This document shows, piece by piece, positions 10,101-17,178 of a stretch of DNA of 35,580 bases. The stretch's first letter is position 1, and every line of letters starts with the position of its first letter. The DNA comes from CAYSYY01 sp964576115 [NCBI: uncultured Gemmatimonadota bacterium]. Its GTDB lineage: Bacteria > Blakebacterota > Blakebacteria > Blakebacterales. Location: positions 28,027 to 63,606 of the forward strand of contig CAZNUA010000013.1 of the NCBI GenBank assembly GCA_964576115.1, read 5' to 3'. Both the position numbers and the translations under genes were made by a program. The notes beneath the pieces are model-generated. The model did no database searches. It was not told where the DNA came from and saw only the letters and a list, made by a program, of their open reading frames with translations.

Positions 10101-11026
10101 CTTATCTGGAGACAGAGGTGATTGGTGATTCGAATCCGTGTGAGATAGAAGTCGATATCGACAGTACCGTTGAGGAAGCGGGTTGCGGGGCATCATGGGA
10201 GGATGAAGACGATTCCTTCGAAATGGAACTCGAGGATCCCGATGGGAATCGCTCGACTCCGGATACCAGTGACATCTTTCAGTGCCGAGGGAAAACGCAC
10301 CTGCTGATCCGCTGGTTCTCGCCCCGGCCGGGAAAATGGAAGGTGCGGATCAGCAGGGAGTCACCATCACAGGGAAAGAGCTGGCTGGTGCTGGCAGCCT
10401 GGACCGACTCACGCATCAGGCACAATCTCCACATCAACCGCCAGTACCTCCAGCAGGGTCAACTGGCGATCGAACTCAGGCCGGTTCTGAACGAGAACCC
10501 CCTCACCGGGGGACGGGGTATCGTCAGCATCACCTTCCCGACCTGTTCGGTTGAGACTTTGATAGAAACCTACCGGGAGCAGCTCGATGCAATAGCGCAT
10601 ACCAGTAACTGGCAGCATGGGGATGCGGATGATCGCTGGAGGGTCGCACTCGATCAGTTTGCCGCCCTCAAGCTTCGGGAAGACAGTGAAGATATCTTCC
10701 GCCGCGCGAGAACCGACATCGAATTCCGGGAAGTACGAAAAGAATCCGGGGTCTTTGCCGGGTGTCTGGTATATCAGGCGATGGTGGATCTGGCGGCCTT
10801 TGACATTAAGGGCCCGATTGAGGCACGACTCTACTTCAGCCTGGAGTCGCCTGAGTTAGGGCCCCATGCATTCCGCAAACTCATTCCCATCACTTTACCG
10901 GGCAGGGCACATCCTGATCCGGAGAATACTACCTCATCGATCCATGCTCGGACTAGAGAGTCGCAAGACCGTACGAAGGGGCTGGCAGCCCCACGTTCTT
11001 CTGATGAAGGAGGCAACGATGTGTGA
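7136..11026 (+). CDS. Subtilisin-like (S8) serine protease fused to a von Willebrand A domain
   Basis: This is a 1296-residue multidomain protein. Residues 1-260 hold three related modules resembling subtilase propeptide or N-terminal domains (LQIIQDYGSFALIRI; VSLIEHLGSYHFLAEF; ATLIGIYDRLIRIY). The S8 catalytic domain follows: Asp289 in GISDGGLD, His325 in DGHGTHVAGS, the oxyanion Asn424 in AAAGN and Ser593 in GSSMSTP. A beta-rich region (about 660-795) leads to a VWA domain with a complete MIDAS: DRSGS (810-814), Thr881, Asp909. The C-terminus is another beta-rich segment and a charged tail. No signal peptide or membrane helix is apparent, so it may be cytoplasmic or exported by another route. 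It overlaps the next gene by 8 bases. Confidence 0.9.
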   Translation: MLVTARVYYGADRAAALAWLSSQHLQIIQDYGSFALIRIDQADLVSIHYRVRVLNLPPDIPYGAFQYDTSDPNSSTTPANVHDGDLPSGRSHHIFRMYGPLHRDWRTELQHFGVSLIEHLGSYHFLAEFPSDNLVDINNRPYIEAICPFQPVLKIHRTLLSQYLISLLSLPAQITITTRPWRARFPRGPEARQEGNVELVLHQPNPDAATLNAVRSAGATLIGIYDRLIRIYTNLNTVPDLAEIPSLRQVALFSPIDVCNDKAAEITKVSITRPALNLDGSNQVIGISDGGLDNGNQGDLQADLPADALLVPFNPANSTADPDGHGTHVAGSALGNGTLSNGKVKGMAPGANLVFQALGDDLQAAVDDQSSGASLFEHAAQNDVSIYSISWGKEYGGGYGLTSWRADTFTFDHREFLIVAAAGNVTDADLVLILDADPNNDSLASTEHVFTPGTARNVLTVGISENRRPELPVKITWTTPEGVYMDRDGIRAEADDPDQIGSRSPWNPDIEGRAHKPDVVAPGTWVLSTMPLDTTTSPVSPGCDIENLSRPGRSIFGFANQLAPCGPFGPYDNSAGQCTDDAWQYYRYATGSSMSTPIVAGLCALLRQQLEERVGHVPSAALIKALVINGAVPVSEAMMTYPGPRGGWGRVDIQRSLQYCSDYRVQYIDDLEQPVTLETPLTFDVFVSSSGVLTVTLVWRDHVGLALQNVLLVSACHMESQSVRYSAEFDDGTGSLAATDNPSIITNNVQKIPWDNPAPGHYRIEIEAMLISQPIPDSPATDPECQDFALVVSGAHGFSCNPSDIVQIIDRSGSMQSSGYIEPAKQCAEQLVDLLQINDRTGIVSFNDQASIDYALTRTDNQSVKEAMKSQIAQLQAGGLTDLRLALETGVTALGDNPEQQRALIFLSDGKHTTTTPPIDSGFLDELAESGMKVYTIALGPASDLEVLGEISARTGTGSPYYITSGAEANKMQEIYYDIAGDLDCGGLAYLETEVIGDSNPCEIEVDIDSTVEEAGCGASWEDEDDSFEMELEDPDGNRSTPDTSDIFQCRGKTHLLIRWFSPRPGKWKVRISRESPSQGKSWLVLAAWTDSRIRHNLHINRQYLQQGQLAIELRPVLNENPLTGGRGIVSITFPTCSVETLIETYREQLDAIAHTSNWQHGDADDRWRVALDQFAALKLREDSEDIFRRARTDIEFREVRKESGVFAGCLVYQAMVDLAAFDIKGPIEARLYFSLESPELGPHAFRKLIPITLPGRAHPDPENTTSSIHARTRESQDRTKGLAAPRSSDEGGNDV

Positions 11027-11417
11027 AGATCCCCAGGGCACAACCACAGATTCCGGTGAGACCACAACGAGCAATTACTGCGATGACACGAGAATCGCGA
11101 ATCTCATCATCGGCTTCGAGGGATTCATCGAAAGCGAGAAGCATCTTTTATTTTCGGAAATGAGGCAGGCGGATAAGGTGGGTGACGTAGTCTGTGCAGT
11201 TACCAAGTTCCTGCATCGTCTGCTCAAGCAGTTCGGGCCATTTGTCTCGCAGTGCAAGGACCATTATCACGAAGTAGCCAAGGGCAAGCTTGATACTGCT
11301 GTCGAGATAGGTGGTTACAAGGAATTGTCCACTATCGGTGATACCGAAGACTACTTCTGCATCTACACGGGTACCTACGTTGACAGCAAGGACGACTGCA
11401 AACCGATAATGGATTAG
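11019..11417 (+). CDS. Small Cys-containing protein coupled to the S8-VWA protease
   Basis: This 132-residue acidic protein has no family I recognise. It is helical in the middle (IANLIIGFEGFIESEKHLLF, VTKFLHRLLKQFGPFV) and has six cysteines (2, 21, 59, 79, 114, 127), with no signal peptide or membrane helix. The ATG at 11019 has an excellent AAGGAGG (11007-11013) and overlaps the end of the protease gene by 8 bases, so the two are almost certainly cotranscribed and cotranslated. A role as partner, substrate, inhibitor or immunity protein of the protease is inference from that coupling. The next gene is convergent, with a terminator hairpin between. Confidence 0.75.
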   Translation: MCEDPQGTTTDSGETTTSNYCDDTRIANLIIGFEGFIESEKHLLFSEMRQADKVGDVVCAVTKFLHRLLKQFGPFVSQCKDHYHEVAKGKLDTAVEIGGYKELSTIGDTEDYFCIYTGTYVDSKDDCKPIMD

Positions 11418-11425
11418 CGAACGCG

Positions 11426-11450
11426 TCCGGTACTGACACTCAGTACCGGA
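11426..11450. terminator. Hairpin between convergent genes, overlapping kinase stop codon
   Basis: Perfect 10-bp arms TCCGGTACTG (11426-11435) and CAGTACCGGA (11441-11450) enclose the loop ACACT. It lies 9 bases after the small-protein stop, and the kinase stop codon (complement of 11440-11442) is inside it. Neither side has a T-run. The symmetry would let it act on both transcripts. Confidence 0.65.
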
Positions 11451-14190
11451 ACATCAGGGCTCCGGCCCGGTGCTCAGTCAGGCTGATGTAGATAGCCCGG
11501 CGGCCGACGGTGAAGGTGCGCCTGAGGCCGTCGGGTACAGCCTGGGGGGGAAGGGAAGTGACGAATTCCGCCGGAGCGGAGCCGGAGACTGATGTCCCCC
11601 AGTCGCCGATGCGATAGATGGCATCCCCGCGCAGAAAATAGACGTCGCGGTAATCCGGGGAAGGAGTCGGCATCGTTCCCGGACCGAGCGTGTGCCTGCG
11701 GCTGGTGGCAAGCTCGTAAATCTCGAGATAGCTGTCATTCCCGTCACTGACCTGGTAGAGCAGCACGCGATCGGTGGGATCGGGCATCGGAGCCGCCAGG
11801 ATCCCTCCGCGCGTGATCACCCTCTCGCCGATGATAGAGATCGCACCGGGAGCGAGTTCGAGTTGGATACGCCGTAACTCGTACTCTACGGGATTGAGAC
11901 GCAGGGCAACGTAATAGAGATATCGCCCATCCAGCGACCAGAAGGGATCCCATTCCTGGATGAATTCATCGGTCGGATCGGTGGTGAGCCTTGTGTGCTG
12001 CCCCAGGACAGTATCGTAGAGATACAACTCGAATGATTCCTGGCTGAAAGCCTGATAAACGATGTAACGGTCTTCGTTGGGGTGGGGGACAGGCAGCCAT
12101 TCCGTGCGGATGAGCAGGTTCTCGGTAAACAGATCGGCCGGTTTTCCACCCGGGATATTGCATGATTTCAACCTGACACCGGCATCGCAGGTGAGGGCGG
12201 CGAATAAGAGCGTATTGCTATCGCGCGACATTGCCGGGGTATAGGTATCCTGAAAGCCCGAGATTATCTTGCGAGCAGGCTGGGGATTCGAACCGATCGG
12301 AAGGCTCCAGATATCTGCGAGCCAGGATGAGGTCAGAACGACAAGGTTCCCGGTGTCCGGGTGGAGTTCGAAATCGTCGAGATATGAATTGATATGCAGC
12401 GGTTTCGGGCGACTCAGTGACTCTCCGGTCTCACTCACCCGCAGGCGGTAGACATCAGGTCCCAGACGGCTGTAGTACATGATTTCCCCGTGCGTTCTGT
12501 CCCATTCGAGGTCCTGGGGACATTGGGAGCCGTCGACCAGCAGGCTCAGGGAATCACCATTCGCAGTCATGCACCAGATCCCGAGGTTCATGCCCCGCCG
12601 GTCCGCCATAAAGGCGATGTGCGAATCATTCAGAAGGTACATCGGGTGATATAGGTTCACCTGCCTGTCCAGAACCGAGATGTCCTGGTAATCGATATCT
12701 GATACGGGGATCACCGGCCAGGAAGGATCGTCCGGGGCTGGCAGCGGCCCGGCTCTCTTGAGACAGGACTCACCGGCCCGGCGTCCGGCGGAACGGCGGA
12801 ACAGCAGGTAACGACCGTCTGAGGACCAGGCCGGGTGTTGAGTGCTGTAATCGACGACCTGTTGAAAGGTGGCTGTCTGCGGATCGACCAGGAACAGTCC
12901 CGATGAACCGGCGATGGCGATCCATTCTCCGGTTGGCGACCACTTGGCCCGGCGGAGCTCCAGATCGCCCGGTATAGGGATCGGACGGGGATCCCTCGAA
13001 CGGCTGTTCAGATCAAGGATCTGCAGGTTTGGACCGCCGAGATCGGACAGGTAAGCTACCCTGTGGCCGGTAGGATCCAGGGTGGGGGATTGCTCACCGG
13101 CTGAAGCCGGGATTTCCAGATCGAATCGGAGCGTTCTCGTCGGCAGCATAAGAGCTATGCTGAGACCGATTCCAACTACGCCGGAGAGAATCAGGGCGTT
13201 TCGCCAGGCCCGGAGACGTCGACGTCGGCGGGAATATTCTGAGAGGCGGGAAAGAGATGGATCACTGATACCCGCCGCCTCGCCGATCCGCGCCAATTCG
13301 TGAAAGAGTACCCCTCCGTGATTGATCCTGTCTTCGGGCTGTTTCTGCAGGCAGCTGTCGATCAGGTGCGATATGCCCGGGAATTCGCTCTCGCATCTTT
13401 CGGGTAATGAAGGGTGGGGTACGTTGATGGTCTGGTATCCGATGGCTTCGAAGGACGTGCCCTGGAATGGGTGCTCTCCAGTCAGGACCTCGAAGGCGAG
13501 AACTCCGAAGGACCAGATATCAGTTGCGCGATTGAGTTCACGACCGAGAAAAGCCTCAGGCGCGAGATAACGAGCGGTTCCCTTCACTATGTCGGCTGTT
13601 GTCTGAGTACTCTGATCAAGGGTCTTGGCCAGCCCGAAGTCTGTTACTTTTGCCGTCCCATCCTCGGATACAATGATATTGGACGGCTTTATATCCCGAT
13701 GGATGATTCCAACGGAATGAGCGGCTTCGAGGGCTGAGGCAATCTGCAGCAGAAGTATTAACCGGTATTGCTGGGGAAGGGCTTCTTGAAGCAAGATGTC
13801 GAGGCTTTTCCCCTCGACGTATTCCTGAACGAAGAAGATAAACTCCTCATCGAACTCTATCGAAAGCAGGGCTGCGATATTGGGATGCGACAGCTTTGCC
13901 TGGGTGCGGGCTTCATTTAAGAACTGCTGCATGACTATGCTTCGTTCAGCTGCTGTGAATCTGACGAACTTCAATGCCCGGAAGGTTTCGAGGTATGTAT
14001 CTAGGGCTTTGAATACATCACCCATGGCACCACTACCCAGAAGTTCAATGATCTGGTAGTGCCCGATCTGCTTATTCAATAACGGATGGTCGTTCATAGC
14101 CCCGGCAACGGTATCTGGTGATTGCCGTTCTGGCGGGTAATCTGCTGTCAGTGTAACTGATGAAGGTGATTTCTGGGAAGTGTAACTCAC
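11440..14190 (-). CDS. Membrane Ser/Thr protein kinase with C-terminal TolB/PD40-like propeller
   Basis: This 916-residue protein has a complete Hanks-type kinase domain (about 44-305): glycine loop GSGAMG (52-57), Lys74, Glu93, HRDIKPSN (164-171), DFG (184-186) and APE (210-212). An Arg-rich stretch and one transmembrane helix (about 331-350) follow. The exported remainder contains repeated blades such as SPTGEWIAIAG, SSDGRYLLFRR and SLDGRYLYYVA, typical of a TolB-like beta-propeller. Such receptors are known from Acidobacteriota and myxobacteria. The start given is GTG at 14190; an ATG at 14097 also precedes the kinase core and neither has a good ribosome site. It starts 41 bases inside the right repeat and may respond to a wall or exported ligand, which is inference. 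Confidence 0.9.
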   Translation of the reverse strand: MSYTSQKSPSSVTLTADYPPERQSPDTVAGAMNDHPLLNKQIGHYQIIELLGSGAMGDVFKALDTYLETFRALKFVRFTAAERSIVMQQFLNEARTQAKLSHPNIAALLSIEFDEEFIFFVQEYVEGKSLDILLQEALPQQYRLILLLQIASALEAAHSVGIIHRDIKPSNIIVSEDGTAKVTDFGLAKTLDQSTQTTADIVKGTARYLAPEAFLGRELNRATDIWSFGVLAFEVLTGEHPFQGTSFEAIGYQTINVPHPSLPERCESEFPGISHLIDSCLQKQPEDRINHGGVLFHELARIGEAAGISDPSLSRLSEYSRRRRRLRAWRNALILSGVVGIGLSIALMLPTRTLRFDLEIPASAGEQSPTLDPTGHRVAYLSDLGGPNLQILDLNSRSRDPRPIPIPGDLELRRAKWSPTGEWIAIAGSSGLFLVDPQTATFQQVVDYSTQHPAWSSDGRYLLFRRSAGRRAGESCLKRAGPLPAPDDPSWPVIPVSDIDYQDISVLDRQVNLYHPMYLLNDSHIAFMADRRGMNLGIWCMTANGDSLSLLVDGSQCPQDLEWDRTHGEIMYYSRLGPDVYRLRVSETGESLSRPKPLHINSYLDDFELHPDTGNLVVLTSSWLADIWSLPIGSNPQPARKIISGFQDTYTPAMSRDSNTLLFAALTCDAGVRLKSCNIPGGKPADLFTENLLIRTEWLPVPHPNEDRYIVYQAFSQESFELYLYDTVLGQHTRLTTDPTDEFIQEWDPFWSLDGRYLYYVALRLNPVEYELRRIQLELAPGAISIIGERVITRGGILAAPMPDPTDRVLLYQVSDGNDSYLEIYELATSRRHTLGPGTMPTPSPDYRDVYFLRGDAIYRIGDWGTSVSGSAPAEFVTSLPPQAVPDGLRRTFTVGRRAIYISLTEHRAGALMFRY

Positions 14191-14231
14191 ACGGGTACTT
14201 AGGAAGCAGGAATAGAACCTGGAGCCAGTAC

Positions 14232-14301
14232 CGTCGCCACCCTGGTTCCGGCCCGGCGTGCCCGCCGGACCGACCCGGTGGAGGTGTTGCGGATCGAATA
14301 G
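14232..14301 (+). repeat. 70-bp direct repeat, right copy (orphan ADOP gene end)
   Basis: This is the exact second copy of 4693-4762, on the same strand, 9,539 bases downstream. It encodes the permease C-terminus VATLVPARRARRTDPVEVLR plus the last two residues and stop, but no permease sequence precedes it. The other permease in the window ends in a similar peptide (WVPTRRATRVDPVDTLKSD) with different bases, so protein conservation alone does not explain the identity. Confidence 0.95.
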
Positions 14302-14320
14302 TATCCAGAATGGCTGTAAA

Positions 14321-17173
14321 TCAGCGGTGCTCGTGGAGCGTGAAGGAGTACTCCCCCGAACCGAGGGTGAATCTGACTGCCTGATTCTCCCGCCGGGCGT
14401 TGCGGATCCCGGCCGGACCGCTCTGGAACCGGCCGGACTCCCAGACCACTGCCTCGCTTTCCATGATCGTGCATTCGTTCAGCTCACCGACCGGCAGATA
14501 GAGAGTCGCGATCGTATTGGCCGGGACGGTGAGCGCGAGCGTGAGAAGGGCTCTGTTGGCATTGATGGAGGGATTCTCTGCAGGCGCGCCGGTCACCGAT
14601 TCCGCGGCGCGGGGATTCAGGAAAGAGACATCTTTCTCCCACCGGACACCGATCTCGCCCCGCACAGTCGGTACGACGGTCTCCACGAAGGAAAGCTCGC
14701 CCTCGACAATCGGTCGGACGTCGAAGGTCGAGAAACCGGGCCCGGTGGGGGCGATCCCGCCGAGGTATTTTGGCAGGAAACTTCCCGGGGACGAGGACCA
14801 GGCATGGTTCCATTCGCCCGTACCCCAGTCCTCGGTACAGACCCGGCCGTTTGTGCGAGCCATCCACTCCCAGCGTCCGCAGCCTGTCTCGGTGAGCAGC
14901 CCGTGCAGATACGCCCCCTCGCCGGCCGTATAGAGGGCGTCGAAGAAGCAGTCGGCCCCGTAGACATGCGGCTCGAAGGGCCGGCTCGTGATGTGGTCCA
15001 CCACTGCCGCCCGGTACCGCTCGGGAACGATGTCGAACCGCAGGGCCCAGGCCGAGGGGAGCTGATGCCAGGCCTCGCGGTCGAGGCTGTCGCGATAGCG
15101 GCTCCGGCCGTCGAAGAGGTGGCGGTTGATACCCTGTCTGACCTGTCGGGCCAGCCGGCGCCAGCGGGCTGCCTCGCGGGTTCTCTCGAGTACTCCGGCC
15201 ACCTCGGCGGCAATCTCGAGCACCCGGCAGTACTGACAGTTCTGGGCGGTCAGGGCGGCTCCGCTCTCGTCGATATAGTCTCCTCGGGGCAGGTCGGTGA
15301 TCTCCCAGACGGCCGTGTCGTGCAGCAGGTGCGTGCGCCGGTCGCGCCACTGCTCGTAATATGAGATCAGCCGCTCGAGATTGCCGTAGACCTCGCGCAG
15401 CAGGACTTCATCGCCGGTGAAGAGGTAGTACTGCCAGAGCATCATCGGCCAGGAGAAGGCCCATTCGGGGATCTTGTTTTTCGCGCCGGGACTGCAGGCG
15501 TAGAGATCGCCGTTGTCCAGCTGCTCGGCGGCATAATCGCGGATGGTTTTCCGCACCACCTCTGCAGCACCATGGTTGTACAGCAGGACGTTGCCCACGA
15601 TCCAGGCGTCGGCGGTCCAGGTGGCCTGCTCCCGGTTGGCGTCCACGCTCACCACCCCCGACTGCACCGCCTGCCGGGCCGAGCGCTCGCACATCTCGTG
15701 GATGGCGTTCAGGATCGGTTCGGAAGAACGGAAGCTGCCCCGCACGTCGAGGTCGGTGTGGGCCCGCACTCCCCGCACGTTTTCCGGATCCAGCCGGTCG
15801 GTATACCCCGAGATCCGCAGGAAGCGGAAACTTCCGTAGCCGATATCGGGCTCGAACGATTCCCGGCCTCCCCGGCAGAGATAGCGGTCCCAGCCCGAGG
15901 CCCCGGTCAGGCCGTCGGCCTGGAAATAGCGGATCGTGATCGTGTCGCCGGGCGCGTTGGCGGTCATGGTCAGGACCGGCCAGCCGCTCAGGCACTGCCC
16001 GAAATCCACGATCCAGTCTCCGCTGGTACGGTCGTGCTGTACATTCACCGGGTTCAGCCGCTCCCATGCCCGCTGCTCGCCCACCAGCTGGGGATAGAAC
16101 CGGTACTGTCCGCGGCGCACGACCCCGGCCGCCGCCCACTGCTCGTCGTCGAAGCCGGGCTCAGTCCAGCCCGCTGGTTCGAGCCGGCCGTCATAGATCT
16201 CGGCGCAGCGATTGCGGGCTCCGTCGGCACCCCCGAATGAGGTGTAGGGAACCTCCCGCCAGGGGGTGGCGGCCAGGCACCGCCACGAGGCATCAGTGGC
16301 GATCAACACCTCTGATGACCGATCACCGTCGGTCAATTCGATCCGGGCCTGCAGGATGAAGGCCGGATGACCGTTGACGCCCGAGGTCCTGAACAGACCG
16401 TGCCAGTGGGCCCTGGCGGCGATGACGTTCGGACCCGCCTGCAGGGCGTCTGCTATATCCCGGGCGTTGTACTGCCCGTAGCGGTAGGGATCGCTGCGGG
16501 CCGGACCGCGGCCGATCTCGCGTCCATTTATATAGAGGACGTAGTCGTCGTGGGCCGAGACGAAGACCCGGGCCCGGGCGGGGGCGGCCGGCAGGGTGAA
16601 CTCCCGGCGGAAGAACGCGACGTTGTTGACGTTGTCGGTGCCGTCCCAGATGAAGTCGGCCGTCCATTCATTGCCGGTCAGGCCGGTATCGAAGCGGGCC
16701 GGCGCGCTCCAGGCTCCGGTCAGGCCCTGCCGGTCCCGGGTTCGGACTTTCCACCAGTAACGGGTGGCTCCGGCCAGCGGTGCGCCCGCATAGACCACCG
16801 CCGTCGAAGCCGGACCGGACAGCCACCCGCTATCCCACATGTCACCGATATCGTTGGTCAGCAGATCGGGTTCGGAGGCCACCAGGATCCGGGCGGCGGT
16901 CTGGATCTCGTTCCGGTCACTATCATTCACCTGCCAGGTGAAATGAGGGGTCAGTGAGCCGGTCAGGAGCGGCTCGGCGACGCCATCGGTCAGCAGACGA
17001 GTCGGCACCCCCGGCGGGGTCGAGGGGCCCTGGTCGGGAGTCCGGGCGCACCCGGCGAGCAGGAGGCCGGAGAGAACCGGTGCGAGTAACAGGGAGAGAC
17101 AGAAAGAGAGGCAGAAAGAGAAGCAGAGAGAGAGGCGGTGAGAGAGGCAGGGGGGACAAAAATGATGCTGCAC
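14321..17173 (-). CDS. GH78-like alpha-L-rhamnosidase lipoprotein
   Basis: From the GTG at 17173 this is a 950-residue exported protein. It has an unusual Leu/Ser/Cys/Phe-rich signal peptide ending in the lipobox LLAGC (Cys42), then fibronectin-like (WWKVRTRDRQGLTGAWS) and rhamnosidase N-terminal domains, and an (alpha/alpha)6 barrel. The stretch DANREQATWTAD (Asp511, Glu515, Asp522) matches the GH78 catalytic signature usually written D-x-x-x-R-E-R-x-x-W-T-G-D, and CTEDWGTGEWNHAW supplies the later acidic site. Family enzymes remove terminal rhamnose from plant or bacterial glycans. The gene lies 5 bases after the ggt stop, so the two form an operon. An in-frame extension upstream into ggt is unlikely to be translated. 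Confidence 0.85.
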   Translation of the reverse strand: MQHHFCPPCLSHRLSLCFSFCLSFCLSLLLAPVLSGLLLAGCARTPDQGPSTPPGVPTRLLTDGVAEPLLTGSLTPHFTWQVNDSDRNEIQTAARILVASEPDLLTNDIGDMWDSGWLSGPASTAVVYAGAPLAGATRYWWKVRTRDRQGLTGAWSAPARFDTGLTGNEWTADFIWDGTDNVNNVAFFRREFTLPAAPARARVFVSAHDDYVLYINGREIGRGPARSDPYRYGQYNARDIADALQAGPNVIAARAHWHGLFRTSGVNGHPAFILQARIELTDGDRSSEVLIATDASWRCLAATPWREVPYTSFGGADGARNRCAEIYDGRLEPAGWTEPGFDDEQWAAAGVVRRGQYRFYPQLVGEQRAWERLNPVNVQHDRTSGDWIVDFGQCLSGWPVLTMTANAPGDTITIRYFQADGLTGASGWDRYLCRGGRESFEPDIGYGSFRFLRISGYTDRLDPENVRGVRAHTDLDVRGSFRSSEPILNAIHEMCERSARQAVQSGVVSVDANREQATWTADAWIVGNVLLYNHGAAEVVRKTIRDYAAEQLDNGDLYACSPGAKNKIPEWAFSWPMMLWQYYLFTGDEVLLREVYGNLERLISYYEQWRDRRTHLLHDTAVWEITDLPRGDYIDESGAALTAQNCQYCRVLEIAAEVAGVLERTREAARWRRLARQVRQGINRHLFDGRSRYRDSLDREAWHQLPSAWALRFDIVPERYRAAVVDHITSRPFEPHVYGADCFFDALYTAGEGAYLHGLLTETGCGRWEWMARTNGRVCTEDWGTGEWNHAWSSSPGSFLPKYLGGIAPTGPGFSTFDVRPIVEGELSFVETVVPTVRGEIGVRWEKDVSFLNPRAAESVTGAPAENPSINANRALLTLALTVPANTIATLYLPVGELNECTIMESEAVVWESGRFQSGPAGIRNARRENQAVRFTLGSGEYSFTLHEHR
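17101..17148 (-). repeat. Four imperfect 12-bp tandem repeats in a signal-peptide coding region
   Basis: On the plus strand the units are AGAAAGAGAGGC, AGAAAGAGAAGC, AGAGAGAGAGGC and GGTGAGAGAGGC. They encode the repeated hydrophobic segment of the rhamnosidase signal peptide in 4-residue steps (LCFS, FCLS, FCLS). Being a multiple of three, gain or loss of a unit would change signal length without a frameshift. Confidence 0.8.
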
Positions 17174-17178
17174 GGCCT

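Larger units (their letters stand above)
4693..14301. mobile_element. Putative integrated island bounded by 70-bp direct repeats
   Basis: The 9,539-bp unit between equivalent points of the two repeats contains four genes and no permease sequence. Seen: the repeat is perfect and sharply bounded. In sampled rows GC falls from 43/60 outside (15721-15780) to 28/60 (5461-5520) and 32/60 (9001-9060) inside. Known: site-specific elements that enter the 3' end of a gene recreate that end and leave the displaced copy at the far side. Inferred: 4693-4762 and 14232-14301 are the two attachment sites. Against this, no integrase or transposase lies inside. Alternatives are recombination between two permease genes with loss of one, or an assembly join at a short repeat. 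Confidence 0.55.

Noticed and set aside
4763-14231. An integrase, transposase or relaxase within the repeat-bounded block
   Set aside because: None of the frames in the block shows recombinase motifs. All substantial coding space is taken by the four described genes, so the element, if real, is non-autonomous or has lost its enzyme.
14160-14384. A short frame running through the right 70-bp repeat that could be read as a permease remnant
   Set aside because: It is in a different frame from the permease C-terminus and has no similarity outside the repeat.
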